A stretch of 20,352 nucleotides of DNA from an uncultured Lachnospiraceae bacterium. GTDB taxonomy: Bacteria; Bacillota; Clostridia; Lachnospirales; Lachnospiraceae. The stretch covers positions 1 to 20,352 of the forward strand of contig CABSEG010000051.1 of assembly GCA_902476645.1 (NCBI GenBank). Direction: 5' to 3'. The notes under the pieces were generated by a model. That model saw only the letters and a program-made list of their open reading frames with translations. It was not told where the DNA came from and made no database searches. Below, piece after piece: positions 1 to 8,079 of the stretch. Position numbers and translations under genes: made by a program. Position 1 is the first letter of the stretch, and the number at the start of each line of letters is the position of its first letter.

Positions 1-981
1 TATCCATTCTCTGGCATCCATTCCCGTATTCGCCGTATTTCCAATAAAACAAAACACGCAATCCTTATCAATCAGGGTCCGGATTTGCGCGTTGTCATAA
101 GACAGATGCTGGGTATAAGCATAGCCCTCGCGCAATGCCGTGTTGACAAATTTCAGCGTCTCTTTGCCCTGCGGCTGACGCCAGCGATCCATATAATTTC
201 CCTCTTCGTCAATCTGTTCCGCTCCAAAAGAATTGTTTAAATACAGTAAAGAGAAGCTGTCATAATTATTTCCATCCAGCAACAGAGGAACCACCTTTTG
301 ACCGTGGACAGTAAGCTCCATATTTTTAATCTTCTCAAATGCTGCAAGAACCTGGCTTTTCGTCTGCAGATCTTCCTGCGTCAGCCCGGCCATTTCCATG
401 ATTTCCAGATTCCACATTACTGCCGTATTTTCCCGACTGTAAAACAGATTTTCATAATAATCCGTCTTTTCTTTCCATATTTCCCTGGCATCTGCAGAGT
501 TCATATTCGATGGGTAGGAATACCATCCGCCGTAAAAGTCAATCAGCCGATTCTTGATATCCTCAGGAAAAGATGTCAGCAGATGAGATTTCGGACAATA
601 GGTCTCCAATAGCTCATCCATTCTCCACACTTTTCCAGAGTCAATGAGCTGGCTGATCATGGTCTCATCCGTTATGGAGATAAGATCCGGCAGCTCATCC
701 TTCAAAAGCAAAAGACTCAGCTGTCTGTCTGCATCCTTCGGGGGAACAATGTCATCAATTATTACCCCAGTCCGTTTGGTAATTTCCCCTGTGACGCTTC
801 CTTCATCCAAAGACCACTCTGGCAGCTCCCAGTAACTGACATCAGAAAACATGGTCAGCTCCGTATAGTCCGAAACTGTCTTCTTTTTATTCTCTTTTTG
901 CAGCTTTCGCTTTGGATATCCGCATCCAAAAAGCAGCATAATCCCAATAAAAACCAGCATATACCTTTTCCAATTTTTCAC
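1..981 (-). CDS. Extracellular solute-binding lipoprotein (carbohydrate ABC importer), 3' end outside window
   Basis: The frame is open from a GTG at 979-981 to the window edge, giving 327 codons with no stop. The start is chosen because GGGGGAGG lies six bases upstream. Residues 1-20 (MKNWKRYMLVFIGIMLLFGC) form a short positively charged signal peptide ending in a lipobox, with Cys20 as the predicted lipidated residue. The mature part opens with a Lys-rich linker and then 'ELTMFSDVSYWELPEW', a first beta-strand typical of family 1 (LplA-like) sugar-binding proteins. Proteins of this type are anchored to the outer face of the membrane and deliver oligosaccharides to ABC permeases. It lies 151 bases downstream of the large GH2 glycosidase on the same strand, so uptake of sugars released by that enzyme is a reasonable inference. 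No permease genes are visible; they could lie beyond the edge. The substrate cannot be read from the sequence. Confidence 0.8.
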   Translation of the reverse strand, partial: MKNWKRYMLVFIGIMLLFGCGYPKRKLQKENKKKTVSDYTELTMFSDVSYWELPEWSLDEGSVTGEITKRTGVIIDDIVPPKDADRQLSLLLLKDELPDLISITDETMISQLIDSGKVWRMDELLETYCPKSHLLTSFPEDIKNRLIDFYGGWYSYPSNMNSADAREIWKEKTDYYENLFYSRENTAVMWNLEIMEMAGLTQEDLQTKSQVLAAFEKIKNMELTVHGQKVVPLLLDGNNYDSFSLLYLNNSFGAEQIDEEGNYMDRWRQPQGKETLKFVNTALREGYAYTQHLSYDNAQIRTLIDKDCVFCFIGNTANTGMDAREWI

Positions 982-1000
982 TATTTCCTCCCCCTAAGAT

Positions 1001-1048
1001 ACACGCAAGCGTTTCTTTTACTCTATCACAAACCACAGGAATATTCAA
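1001..1048 (-). promoter_or_regulatory. Possible promoter with LacI-like operator for the solute-binding protein
   Basis: On the minus strand TTGAAT (1043-1048) and TAGAGT (1020-1025) are 17 bases apart, each matching consensus at four of six positions. Just downstream, near the expected transcription start, AAACGCTTGCGTGT (1001-1014) has ACGC/GCGT arms like LacI-family operators. Both elements are weak and are pattern matches only. Confidence 0.3.
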
Positions 1049-1072
1049 ATTTTTCTTGATTTCTTCAACAGT

Positions 1073-1108
1073 CAGAGGGACCGTTCCATCCTTGGAACCG
1101 TCCCTCTG
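1073..1108. repeat. Intergenic 15-bp stem hairpin (REP-like or terminator)
   Basis: CAGAGGGACCGTTCC (1073-1087) pairs with GGAACCGTCCCTCTG (1094-1108) across a six-base loop with one mismatch. It sits 24 bases past the stop of the GH2 gene and could end its transcript. No T-run follows on the minus strand, so it is not a textbook intrinsic terminator. The GGGACGGTTCC core resembles palindromes I recall as dispersed in clostridial genomes; I see no second copy in this window. Confidence 0.5.
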
Positions 1109-1132
1109 CCAAAAGTCAAATGGGAATCTTTT

Positions 1133-4100
1133 TTATTTTATCAAAACAGTCTTTCTCTGTCCTTTTCCCTTTACCAGCTTTGTATATGCCTTTTTCTTCC
1201 CTTTTGGCACTTTCACTACTGCCTTGGAAAAAATGTTTTTAAGTGCCTGGGCTCCCACGCGCTTTAGCTTCCTGCTTTTGATTTGAATACTCTTTAATTT
1301 CCGGTCTCCAAAGAATGCTTTTCTTCCAATCTTCGTCACCTGATTTCCAATGACTATTTTCCGTAGATTTTTCATTTTTGCGAAGGCGCTGTCTGCCACC
1401 GCCGTGACCTTATAAGCATTCCCTTCAATCTTCACAGTGGCAGGCACTCGAACTGTTTTTGCATTCTTATCAGCCGCTTTATAGGCCTCTGCCTGTTTTT
1501 TTGTTTCATCCGTGATCCGATATTTTACGCCTTTCACCGTAAAAATATCTCCCTCTTTTGGCAGCTGTCCATTCTTTTGTTCTGCTTTTAAGCTTTGCAG
1601 CTCTTCGCTTAACTTTTGCAGTTCTTCCTGGGCATTTTTGAGTGCTGCCTGCGCAGCGGCAGTCTCCTTGTCGGCCTGCTCTTTCTCCGTTTTGGCCTGA
1701 TCCGCTTCCTCTCTGAGCTTATCTGCCTCCTGCTTTGCGCTCTCTGCTTCTTGCTGGGCCTTTTCTAAAGCCTCCTTCGCAGAGGATGCCGCCTGCTCGG
1801 CTCTGGAAACGTTTTCTTTTAGCAAGTCTCTTTCTTCCTGCAAGAGTAGAATCTCTCCCTCCATCTCTGTCAGCCTCTGAGTCAGATCTGCCTCTTTTGT
1901 CTTTGCATCGGCAAGCTGCGTCTGAAGCTGCGTAATCTGACTGGTAAGATTCCGAATTTCTTCCTCATTGGCACTGCCGCTTAGCTGCAGAGCAGCCAGT
2001 TGGCTTTGCATCGTCTCCAGACGTTCGGTCAGGCTGGTCACATTGTCATGCTCTCTGTTCAGTTCCTCTGTCAGGCGATTCTGTTCCATCAGAGCCGCTT
2101 CCAGTTCCTTTTCCTTTGCGCTCAACCGTTGCTCCAACTGCCCGATCTGTTCCAGAGCTGCCTGCAACTTTTCCTGTAATTCTTCATAAGAAAGAGCATC
2201 TTGCACAAAAGTAATGGTATAACGCTCCGTATGAACCTCATTACCATCCTCCGGTACAAACAAAACAGTTGCCGTTGGGTTAAAGTCCGTAGCCGGGATC
2301 ACCGTCACCGCTGCGTTGTTTTTTGCCGAGGCTGTAATCTTCGGAAAATCTTCCCCGGGAACTGTGGAAATTGTCAAGCTATGATTCGCAAACTCCGATA
2401 TACAGCTTTCACCGTCCACAAAGACGTCTGCCCCTTCGATCCCGCTCTCTTCCTTAGCCTCGGTTCCATACACCTCCAGCTCATCCACGCCGAGACAGTA
2501 ATCTTCATAGGCTTCCATGCGAATGCGCACCAGGCTGGTTTTTACAGGCTGGAAGGTCACATTCAGCATCTTTTTCCAATCTCCATTCTTGCCGCTTGGC
2601 AGCTCTGCCTTGCTGACATAGGTTACCTCTTTCCAATTCTCCTCATTCATCAGTGGATTATCCGGCCAATAGGTTTCATTCTCCATATGGCCCCCATACG
2701 TGATGCCCGCAGTCGTGTAATGCTCCATCAACATCTGACTGTAATCCGGCCCAACATAATATTCCACGTAATAGGCTTTTGGCACTTTGATGGTTTTTGT
2801 GGAACCGCTCTCCTCATCGATCACTGCGAAGCTTACCTGGTCCACGGTTTTCTCCTGAATTTTTCCGCTGACGGCAATGGGCGCCGCCACCCAGTCCTCG
2901 CTTCTTTGCACTTTATCCGGGTCCAGAGTACTGGGTACGTAATTGCACCAGATGCGTTTTTCCGAACCATTGGAAAATTCCACATAACCGTCGTTGATGT
3001 GGGTGGCACTGTCGCTGGACTTGTCGTTCACCACCTGATCATTCGTATAAGAAGCCAGACCATCCGGCAAACCCCAGCCATTATATTTAATCACATAGTT
3101 TACGCTTTTTTCCGTATCCTCTGCGATGCGCACCCGGCAGGCAACGGGTACATCCGTATCCTTCACATAACCGGTATATACTCCATTCACGGGTACTTTC
3201 TCCCACTCCACCTGTGCTTCTTCCGTAACGCCATCGCTATAGTAGACAGTTGTCGCGTCAGGAAGCTCCGGCTCATACCCTTCTGCCACTGCCATGCTCA
3301 GATTTTGCGCAGCTACGATATCAACCATATCGATCACGGCTACAGGACGCTGGGTGATTCCCTCCACGGTACCGCTCACCTGAAATCTTCCCTCAGAAGC
3401 ATAGATCTCTTCTCCCACCGGATCCCAGGTCACGTCTAAACTTCTTGGAAGTCCGGTGTTATAATAAACGGTGATCTTTGCAGGCAAATCCGGAATAATC
3501 CCTTTCTTTGCCCGCACATGCACTTTCTCAAAGGACTGTACTTCCTTTTGTGCCGTATTTTCCAAGATCTCCACGCTCACAGGTTCTGCCTTACAGGATG
3601 TCCCTTTATAGGTCATGGTTGCCGTAATCGTTACGGTACCGCTGTCATAGGCATAGAGTTTTCCATCCCGGATCTGCGCATGTCCTCCGTCCTCTCCATC
3701 TGCTACTTCATAGGTCACGGATGCGCTACTGCCGTCTATGGTTTTTCCATCTTCCATCATGCCCTTTACGAACAGTTCCGTTATATCATCCTCGGTAACC
3801 GTCTCAGGCAAATTCTCAAACAGTACCTGGATCAGCGCCGGACTCTTTCTGCTAAACTGCACAGTATACGTATTGGTAGTTTGCCCGTCTTGAGAGGTGA
3901 CTTCCACAAAGGCGCTTCCGCTTCCAGACATGGCCTGTCGAATAAACACAGTCGCTCCGTCCCCAGCCTTTGCGCTGATTTCAGGAACCTTCTCACTGTA
4001 TCCAAGGCTGTAAACGTAATGATAGCGCCCTGGTTCGAATTCCTGGATGCTTTCTCCATTCACGCTTAACTCTGCAAGCTCTGCCTCTTTTTCCAATGGC

Positions 4101-6094
4101 AAGATATCTGCGTATACCTCAATTTCATTGACCTTAATCATATCTTTTCCACTGTCATAGGCATTCCCGTCTATATAAAACGTGAAACGAAGCTTATCTG
4201 TCGTCACAGGATCAAAGGTGATGGTATTGGCATTTATTCCTCCCACAAATCCTGTGATAAGACTTTGATTTTTTACCGTCTGATATTCCCCTGTCTCTTC
4301 ATCCAGGTAGGAAATCAGAACCCGGTCCGGGAGTTGCCAGGTATTCGTATCGCTAAGCCTAAGCACAGCCTTAGAAACGGTGTATTCCTGAGGGAAATTT
4401 ACTGTGGCCCAGTCCTCAAAGCGTCCCTCTTTCTGCCAATTCCCCCAACCGTTGTCCTCATTGTCCGTAATCCCATCAATCAAATGGGAGGCTTTATGAG
4501 ATCCCTCTTCATAGGAGACGCTGACAGAGGAACCCGCATTCGCCAGGGCCACATTCTGCTCCGTGGCAGAGTCCACAACCACGATATGGGCAATTGCCTC
4601 AAATTCTTCATAGCCTGCAACTTTGCCTTTTACCTCAAAGGTTCCTGCCTTCACCGTCTGCTCCGGCGTGATCTCCTCCCAGTCTACGTCCACGCTCTGC
4701 GTTTTTCCATCGGACCAGACAAGTTCTGCTTCCCCTGGCATTACAGGTAAATTTTCTTTCACTACGCCCACGGTAATTTCCCTGATGCCCACGGGTCCCC
4801 GCACGCTGACCACCGCTTTTACCGCAGCCCCATCCTGAGTTTTCCCCTCAATCTCAAATTCTCCCGCGGATAATAGGGATTCTTCTGAAAGAGGATTCCA
4901 AATCACCTGAACTTCCATCTCGGAACCGTCTGCCCTGATGGCGTTGACCTTCTCCGGGAGGATTACGTCTTCCGGTTTTGTTCCTACGTCCACAGCAATG
5001 GAGGGCGTTTCATATCCCAAAATCCCCTCCTGTGAAGACTGAGAATCCTTTGTATATACGGTTACGGAATCCTGATTCAACCCAGGGCTGCTGGCAGTCA
5101 CTGTAAAGCTGCCCTCCTCTTTGGTGGATTTTACAATGACCAGGGCCTTCCCGCTATAAGCTTTGCGTTTCCACACGCCGTCATAATCCTGATAACGCTC
5201 CCATGACGCGGCATCTCCATTATCTACGCCTACAATCTCTCCATCACCACTGATATGGAAATAGATTTCATTGTCGGCCGTTGGCATAAAATTACCATTT
5301 GCATCCTGTACATCTATCGTAATGTAAGCCAAATCATATCCATCAGCCGAAATCACAGATCGATCAGATTCTGCCGATAATCCCGCCGGCTCCCCTGCCG
5401 TAACCATCTGATCTCTGGCAATCTCCGCTCCGCTTTCATCATAAGCTACAGCCTCTATGGAGGTGCCCACTGCATAGTTCCAGGTCAGGGGCCACTCCAG
5501 ATATAAACGATCACTGTCTTCTGACTGCTGCTGGTAGGAGACTCCATAGTCCGTCTCCATTCTGGCAAATTCCTTTTTCCCCTGCGATACTCCATTCACA
5601 AACAGCTCCACCGCAGAGGCATTGGAATACACCCTTACGGGAATCTTTCCGTCCACAGTGACCAACTCACGTAAATCCTCATCCTCCCAGTTCCAGTGAG
5701 GCAGAATATGTACCATGGGGTCTGACTTTCTATCCAGCCATTGACTCTGGTAGAGATAATAGTTGTCTTTGGCAAATCCTGCCGTATCCACTGCCCCGAA
5801 GAAAGAACTTTTGGGGCCGCTCTGAGAACTTCCTCCTTTGGAGCCGAAGGGAGAAGGCTCTCCAATATAATCAAATCCCGTCCAGACAAACTGCCCTGCA
5901 ATATACTTGCGGTCACGGTCCGGAATCAGGGAATCCGTAGCCGTCCTTCCCCAGGATACGCTGCTGTTATCATAGGAGGACAGATTATATTCCTCAATGG
6001 CAGACGCTCCCGTCGTCTTATCCGGATACTGCCGAGGCCGTCTCAGAGCCATAGAGAATCCAGTCCGGCTCCCAGTTATTATGAAAATTGTCAT
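1133..6094 (-). CDS. C-terminal part of giant secreted GH2 glycosidase (frame-shifted from the N-terminal part)
   Basis: This 1653-codon frame continues the GH2 gene that stops at 6018. Residues about 20-85 complete the catalytic barrel (LSSYDNSSVSWGR, GQFVWTGFDYIGEP). There follow GH2 C-terminal Ig-like domains (about 120-350), two Big_4-like domains (360-508), an F5/8-type or CBM32-like domain (512-664), a cadherin-like domain (675-750), a Big_2-like domain (755-845), two more Big_4-like domains (850-990), a second galactose-binding-like domain (996-1212), another beta-sandwich (1220-1300), a roughly 200-residue coiled coil (1301-1507) and a BspA-like LRR_5 tail (1510-1653). There is no LPXTG motif. 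Homologous frame use really begins near 6032. The ATG at 6094 has AGAGGAG four bases upstream, so separate initiation is possible, but the product would lack a signal peptide and the catalytic residues. Domain boundaries are by eye. Confidence 0.8.
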   Translation of the reverse strand: MTIFIITGSRTGFSMALRRPRQYPDKTTGASAIEEYNLSSYDNSSVSWGRTATDSLIPDRDRKYIAGQFVWTGFDYIGEPSPFGSKGGSSQSGPKSSFFGAVDTAGFAKDNYYLYQSQWLDRKSDPMVHILPHWNWEDEDLRELVTVDGKIPVRVYSNASAVELFVNGVSQGKKEFARMETDYGVSYQQQSEDSDRLYLEWPLTWNYAVGTSIEAVAYDESGAEIARDQMVTAGEPAGLSAESDRSVISADGYDLAYITIDVQDANGNFMPTADNEIYFHISGDGEIVGVDNGDAASWERYQDYDGVWKRKAYSGKALVIVKSTKEEGSFTVTASSPGLNQDSVTVYTKDSQSSQEGILGYETPSIAVDVGTKPEDVILPEKVNAIRADGSEMEVQVIWNPLSEESLLSAGEFEIEGKTQDGAAVKAVVSVRGPVGIREITVGVVKENLPVMPGEAELVWSDGKTQSVDVDWEEITPEQTVKAGTFEVKGKVAGYEEFEAIAHIVVVDSATEQNVALANAGSSVSVSYEEGSHKASHLIDGITDNEDNGWGNWQKEGRFEDWATVNFPQEYTVSKAVLRLSDTNTWQLPDRVLISYLDEETGEYQTVKNQSLITGFVGGINANTITFDPVTTDKLRFTFYIDGNAYDSGKDMIKVNEIEVYADILPLEKEAELAELSVNGESIQEFEPGRYHYVYSLGYSEKVPEISAKAGDGATVFIRQAMSGSGSAFVEVTSQDGQTTNTYTVQFSRKSPALIQVLFENLPETVTEDDITELFVKGMMEDGKTIDGSSASVTYEVADGEDGGHAQIRDGKLYAYDSGTVTITATMTYKGTSCKAEPVSVEILENTAQKEVQSFEKVHVRAKKGIIPDLPAKITVYYNTGLPRSLDVTWDPVGEEIYASEGRFQVSGTVEGITQRPVAVIDMVDIVAAQNLSMAVAEGYEPELPDATTVYYSDGVTEEAQVEWEKVPVNGVYTGYVKDTDVPVACRVRIAEDTEKSVNYVIKYNGWGLPDGLASYTNDQVVNDKSSDSATHINDGYVEFSNGSEKRIWCNYVPSTLDPDKVQRSEDWVAAPIAVSGKIQEKTVDQVSFAVIDEESGSTKTIKVPKAYYVEYYVGPDYSQMLMEHYTTAGITYGGHMENETYWPDNPLMNEENWKEVTYVSKAELPSGKNGDWKKMLNVTFQPVKTSLVRIRMEAYEDYCLGVDELEVYGTEAKEESGIEGADVFVDGESCISEFANHSLTISTVPGEDFPKITASAKNNAAVTVIPATDFNPTATVLFVPEDGNEVHTERYTITFVQDALSYEELQEKLQAALEQIGQLEQRLSAKEKELEAALMEQNRLTEELNREHDNVTSLTERLETMQSQLAALQLSGSANEEEIRNLTSQITQLQTQLADAKTKEADLTQRLTEMEGEILLLQEERDLLKENVSRAEQAASSAKEALEKAQQEAESAKQEADKLREEADQAKTEKEQADKETAAAQAALKNAQEELQKLSEELQSLKAEQKNGQLPKEGDIFTVKGVKYRITDETKKQAEAYKAADKNAKTVRVPATVKIEGNAYKVTAVADSAFAKMKNLRKIVIGNQVTKIGRKAFFGDRKLKSIQIKSRKLKRVGAQALKNIFSKAVVKVPKGKKKAYTKLVKGKGQRKTVLIK

Positions 6095-7706
6095 ACTGCT
6101 CCTCTGAGTAGTTTAGACCCACTACATCCAGATTCGCATTCATGCGGGCGCGGCTTCCATTGCCATTGTAGGAAGTAATGCGTTTAAACTGATTGTCCCC
6201 TGCAGTCAGCAGATGACCTGCAGGGTCTGCCTGAGGCACCAGCTCCTCTGCCGCCTTTCGAATCCACTCCACAGCTTCCTCATTATTTTCATAGACTTCA
6301 TTGCCCAGACTCCACATGATGATGGATGGGGCGTTGCGATCCCTTCGGATCATCTGCTGGAAGTCATATTCTCCCCAAGTGACCCCTGCTTCCGCGTCCG
6401 GATGCGTACACACTCTGCGGAACATGTCTGCATAGCCGCTGGAATCCTTTGCGCTCCACCAGCCGTCAAATCCTTCCTCCACCACCATCAGCCCCAGCTC
6501 ATCACAGGCCTGAATCAATGCCTCATCAGCGGGGTTATGGGTTACGCGAACAGCATTCGCTCCCATTTCTTTCATAATCCGCATCTGTCGGTAAATGGCT
6601 GCGTCATAAGCCGCCGCTCCCAACGCCCCTTGATCATGGTGCATGCACACGCCCCTCAGCTTCATCCACTGGCCATTTAGGGAAAATCCCTCATCAGCAT
6701 CAAATTCGCACCATTTATAGCCAAATCGCGTCTCATAGACATCCACTACCTGACCGCCGCAAAGGATTTCTGTTTTCATCCAGTAGAGATTCGGCGCATC
6801 CACAGACCAGAGCCTGGGATTCATCGTCTGAATCTGCTGCTCAATCTCCCTTTTTTCCCCGGCTGCAAGAAACACCTCTTCACTTGTGCATACTTCTGCT
6901 CCCGAGAATGCCTCTTTGCTCTCATACTCCAGGATTGTATTCCGCACCTGAACAGTCACATCATCCGTCCCCTCATTTTCCATCGTGGTCTGAATTTTTG
7001 TGGTCACGCTCCCCGTCCCGTATTCTCTTTCCAGATCCGGCGCATAGACAACGGTTCCATTGCCTGCCACGTGAACCACATCGGTGATGGTCAGACTGAC
7101 ATCCCGGTAAATGCCGCTTCCGGTATACCAACGGCTGCCGTTTTTAGGACTGTCCACCTTCACGGCTACCAGGTTTTCCGTTTCCCCATCGCAGATCACA
7201 TAGTCTGTGATGTCAAAAGAGAAGGAATTATATCCATAGTAGTACTCTCCCACTCTGGTTCCATTGACATAGATCTGAGCGTTTGCAAATACCCCTCCAA
7301 AGTCCAGATTGATGCGTTTCCCCTGGCAGCTTTCCGGCAGTGTAAATTTCTTGCGATACCAGCCGATTCCTGTTGGTAAAGCGCCGTATTCCACGCTCAC
7401 CTCACTGGTAAAGTCCTCTTCAATGCTCCAGTCATGAGGCAGATTCAGCGTTCTCCAGGCAGAATCATCGTACTCCCCAGATGCTATCTCCAGATCATTT
7501 TCCGCATATGTACGCTTATTCTCCCCGGCATTCGGCCATACCTCAAATCGCCAATCCTCATTAAAGTCCATGGTGCGGGACTGCCCACTTTCTGTGACAA
7601 TAGCCGGGTCTTCCTGGGCTCTGGCCCGCAGCAAAGCGTCTTGGGGCACACTGCTCCATGTCAGCACAACGGCCAAAGCCATGGATAATCCTCTTTTCCA
7701 TTTCAT
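6018..7706 (-). CDS. N-terminal part of secreted GH2 beta-galactosidase-type enzyme, ends prematurely
   Basis: The 562-codon frame starts at an ATG seven bases after GAAGGAGG. Residues 1-31 are a signal peptide (MALAVVLTWSSVP, cleavage near RARAQ). Then come the GH2 sugar-binding domain (about 45-200, with NLPHDWSIEEDF and WYRKKF), an Ig-like domain (about 205-320) and the TIM barrel. The predicted acid/base is Glu470 in WSLGNE and the nucleophile is Glu555 in YGSETAS; both are present. Seven residues after the nucleophile the frame hits TAA, while the rest of the barrel continues in another frame. The whole span, 1133-7706, is 6574 bases, one more than a multiple of three. Read together it would encode about 2190 residues. 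The family normally removes terminal beta-galactosyl or related residues outside the cell. Exact specificity cannot be assigned. As it stands the truncated barrel is probably inactive. Confidence 0.85.
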   Translation of the reverse strand: MKWKRGLSMALAVVLTWSSVPQDALLRARAQEDPAIVTESGQSRTMDFNEDWRFEVWPNAGENKRTYAENDLEIASGEYDDSAWRTLNLPHDWSIEEDFTSEVSVEYGALPTGIGWYRKKFTLPESCQGKRINLDFGGVFANAQIYVNGTRVGEYYYGYNSFSFDITDYVICDGETENLVAVKVDSPKNGSRWYTGSGIYRDVSLTITDVVHVAGNGTVVYAPDLEREYGTGSVTTKIQTTMENEGTDDVTVQVRNTILEYESKEAFSGAEVCTSEEVFLAAGEKREIEQQIQTMNPRLWSVDAPNLYWMKTEILCGGQVVDVYETRFGYKWCEFDADEGFSLNGQWMKLRGVCMHHDQGALGAAAYDAAIYRQMRIMKEMGANAVRVTHNPADEALIQACDELGLMVVEEGFDGWWSAKDSSGYADMFRRVCTHPDAEAGVTWGEYDFQQMIRRDRNAPSIIMWSLGNEVYENNEEAVEWIRKAAEELVPQADPAGHLLTAGDNQFKRITSYNGNGSRARMNANLDVVGLNYSEEQYDNFHNNWEPDWILYGSETASAVSG

Positions 7707-7726
7707 CCTGTCTTCCTCCTTCGCTC

Positions 7727-7867
7727 TTATTTAATCCTTACTGTCTTTTTCTGCCCTTTTTTCTGCATCAGTTTCACGTAAGCCTTCCTCTTGATCGGGG
7801 CTGTTTCGATTCCGTCATAAAGTACAAAAACATTCTTCTCTTCTTCAACCCTGGCAGATGACTGCAT
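7727..7867 (-). pseudogene. Remnant of a secreted protein with a GH2-like C-terminal tail
   Basis: A 46-codon frame ends 20 bases before the GH2 start codon. Its last residues, KAYVKLMQKKGQKKTVRIK, closely match the last residues of the GH2 protein, KAYTKLVKGKGQRKTVLIK. Upstream in the same frame (to about 7918) is GAAGFQAAVVAFSSVPAMQS, which looks like a signal-peptide core and resembles AVVLTWSSVP of the GH2 protein. That frame begins straight after a TAA and has no start codon. A one-base shift would join it to a GTG with a purine-rich upstream stretch. The simplest reading is that an older secreted BspA-like gene lost its middle and then its frame. It may also be part of the leader of the GH2 transcript. 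Confidence 0.5.
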
Positions 7868-8018
7868 GGCGGGCACACTGCTAAAAGCCACGACTGCCGC
7901 CTGAAAACCTGCTGCACCTTATTTCCAATCCACACCTTCTTTTCCTTCCTTTCGTAAATAAACCACCTGTTGCAACGGCCCTTTGGAGACAAAAGAGCCA
8001 GTTCTTTTTCATTATAAA

Positions 8019-8059
8019 AAAATACCGAAGAAAACCATATGGAATTTCTTCGGTATTTT
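8019..8059 (-). terminator. Intrinsic terminator of lon
   Basis: AAAATACCGAAGAAA (8019-8033) and TTTCTTCGGTATTTT (8045-8059) are a perfect 15-bp inverted repeat with an 11-base loop. On the minus strand the stem runs into TTTTTTT then ATAAT. It starts 20 bases after the lon stop codon, so it ends the lon transcript and isolates the GH2 locus. Confidence 0.9.
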
Positions 8060-8079
8060 GGTAATATATTCGTATTTCA

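Noticed and set aside
1570..2195. Coiled-coil segment of the GH2 protein as a separate SMC or phage-tail-like gene
   Set aside because: It is continuous in frame with the upstream Ig-like domains and the downstream LRR tail, with no start signal.
2201..3439. Long plus-strand open frame (412 codons) inside the GH2 gene
   Set aside because: It lies wholly antisense to a well-supported coding region, has no ribosome site and resembles no family; it is a codon-bias shadow.
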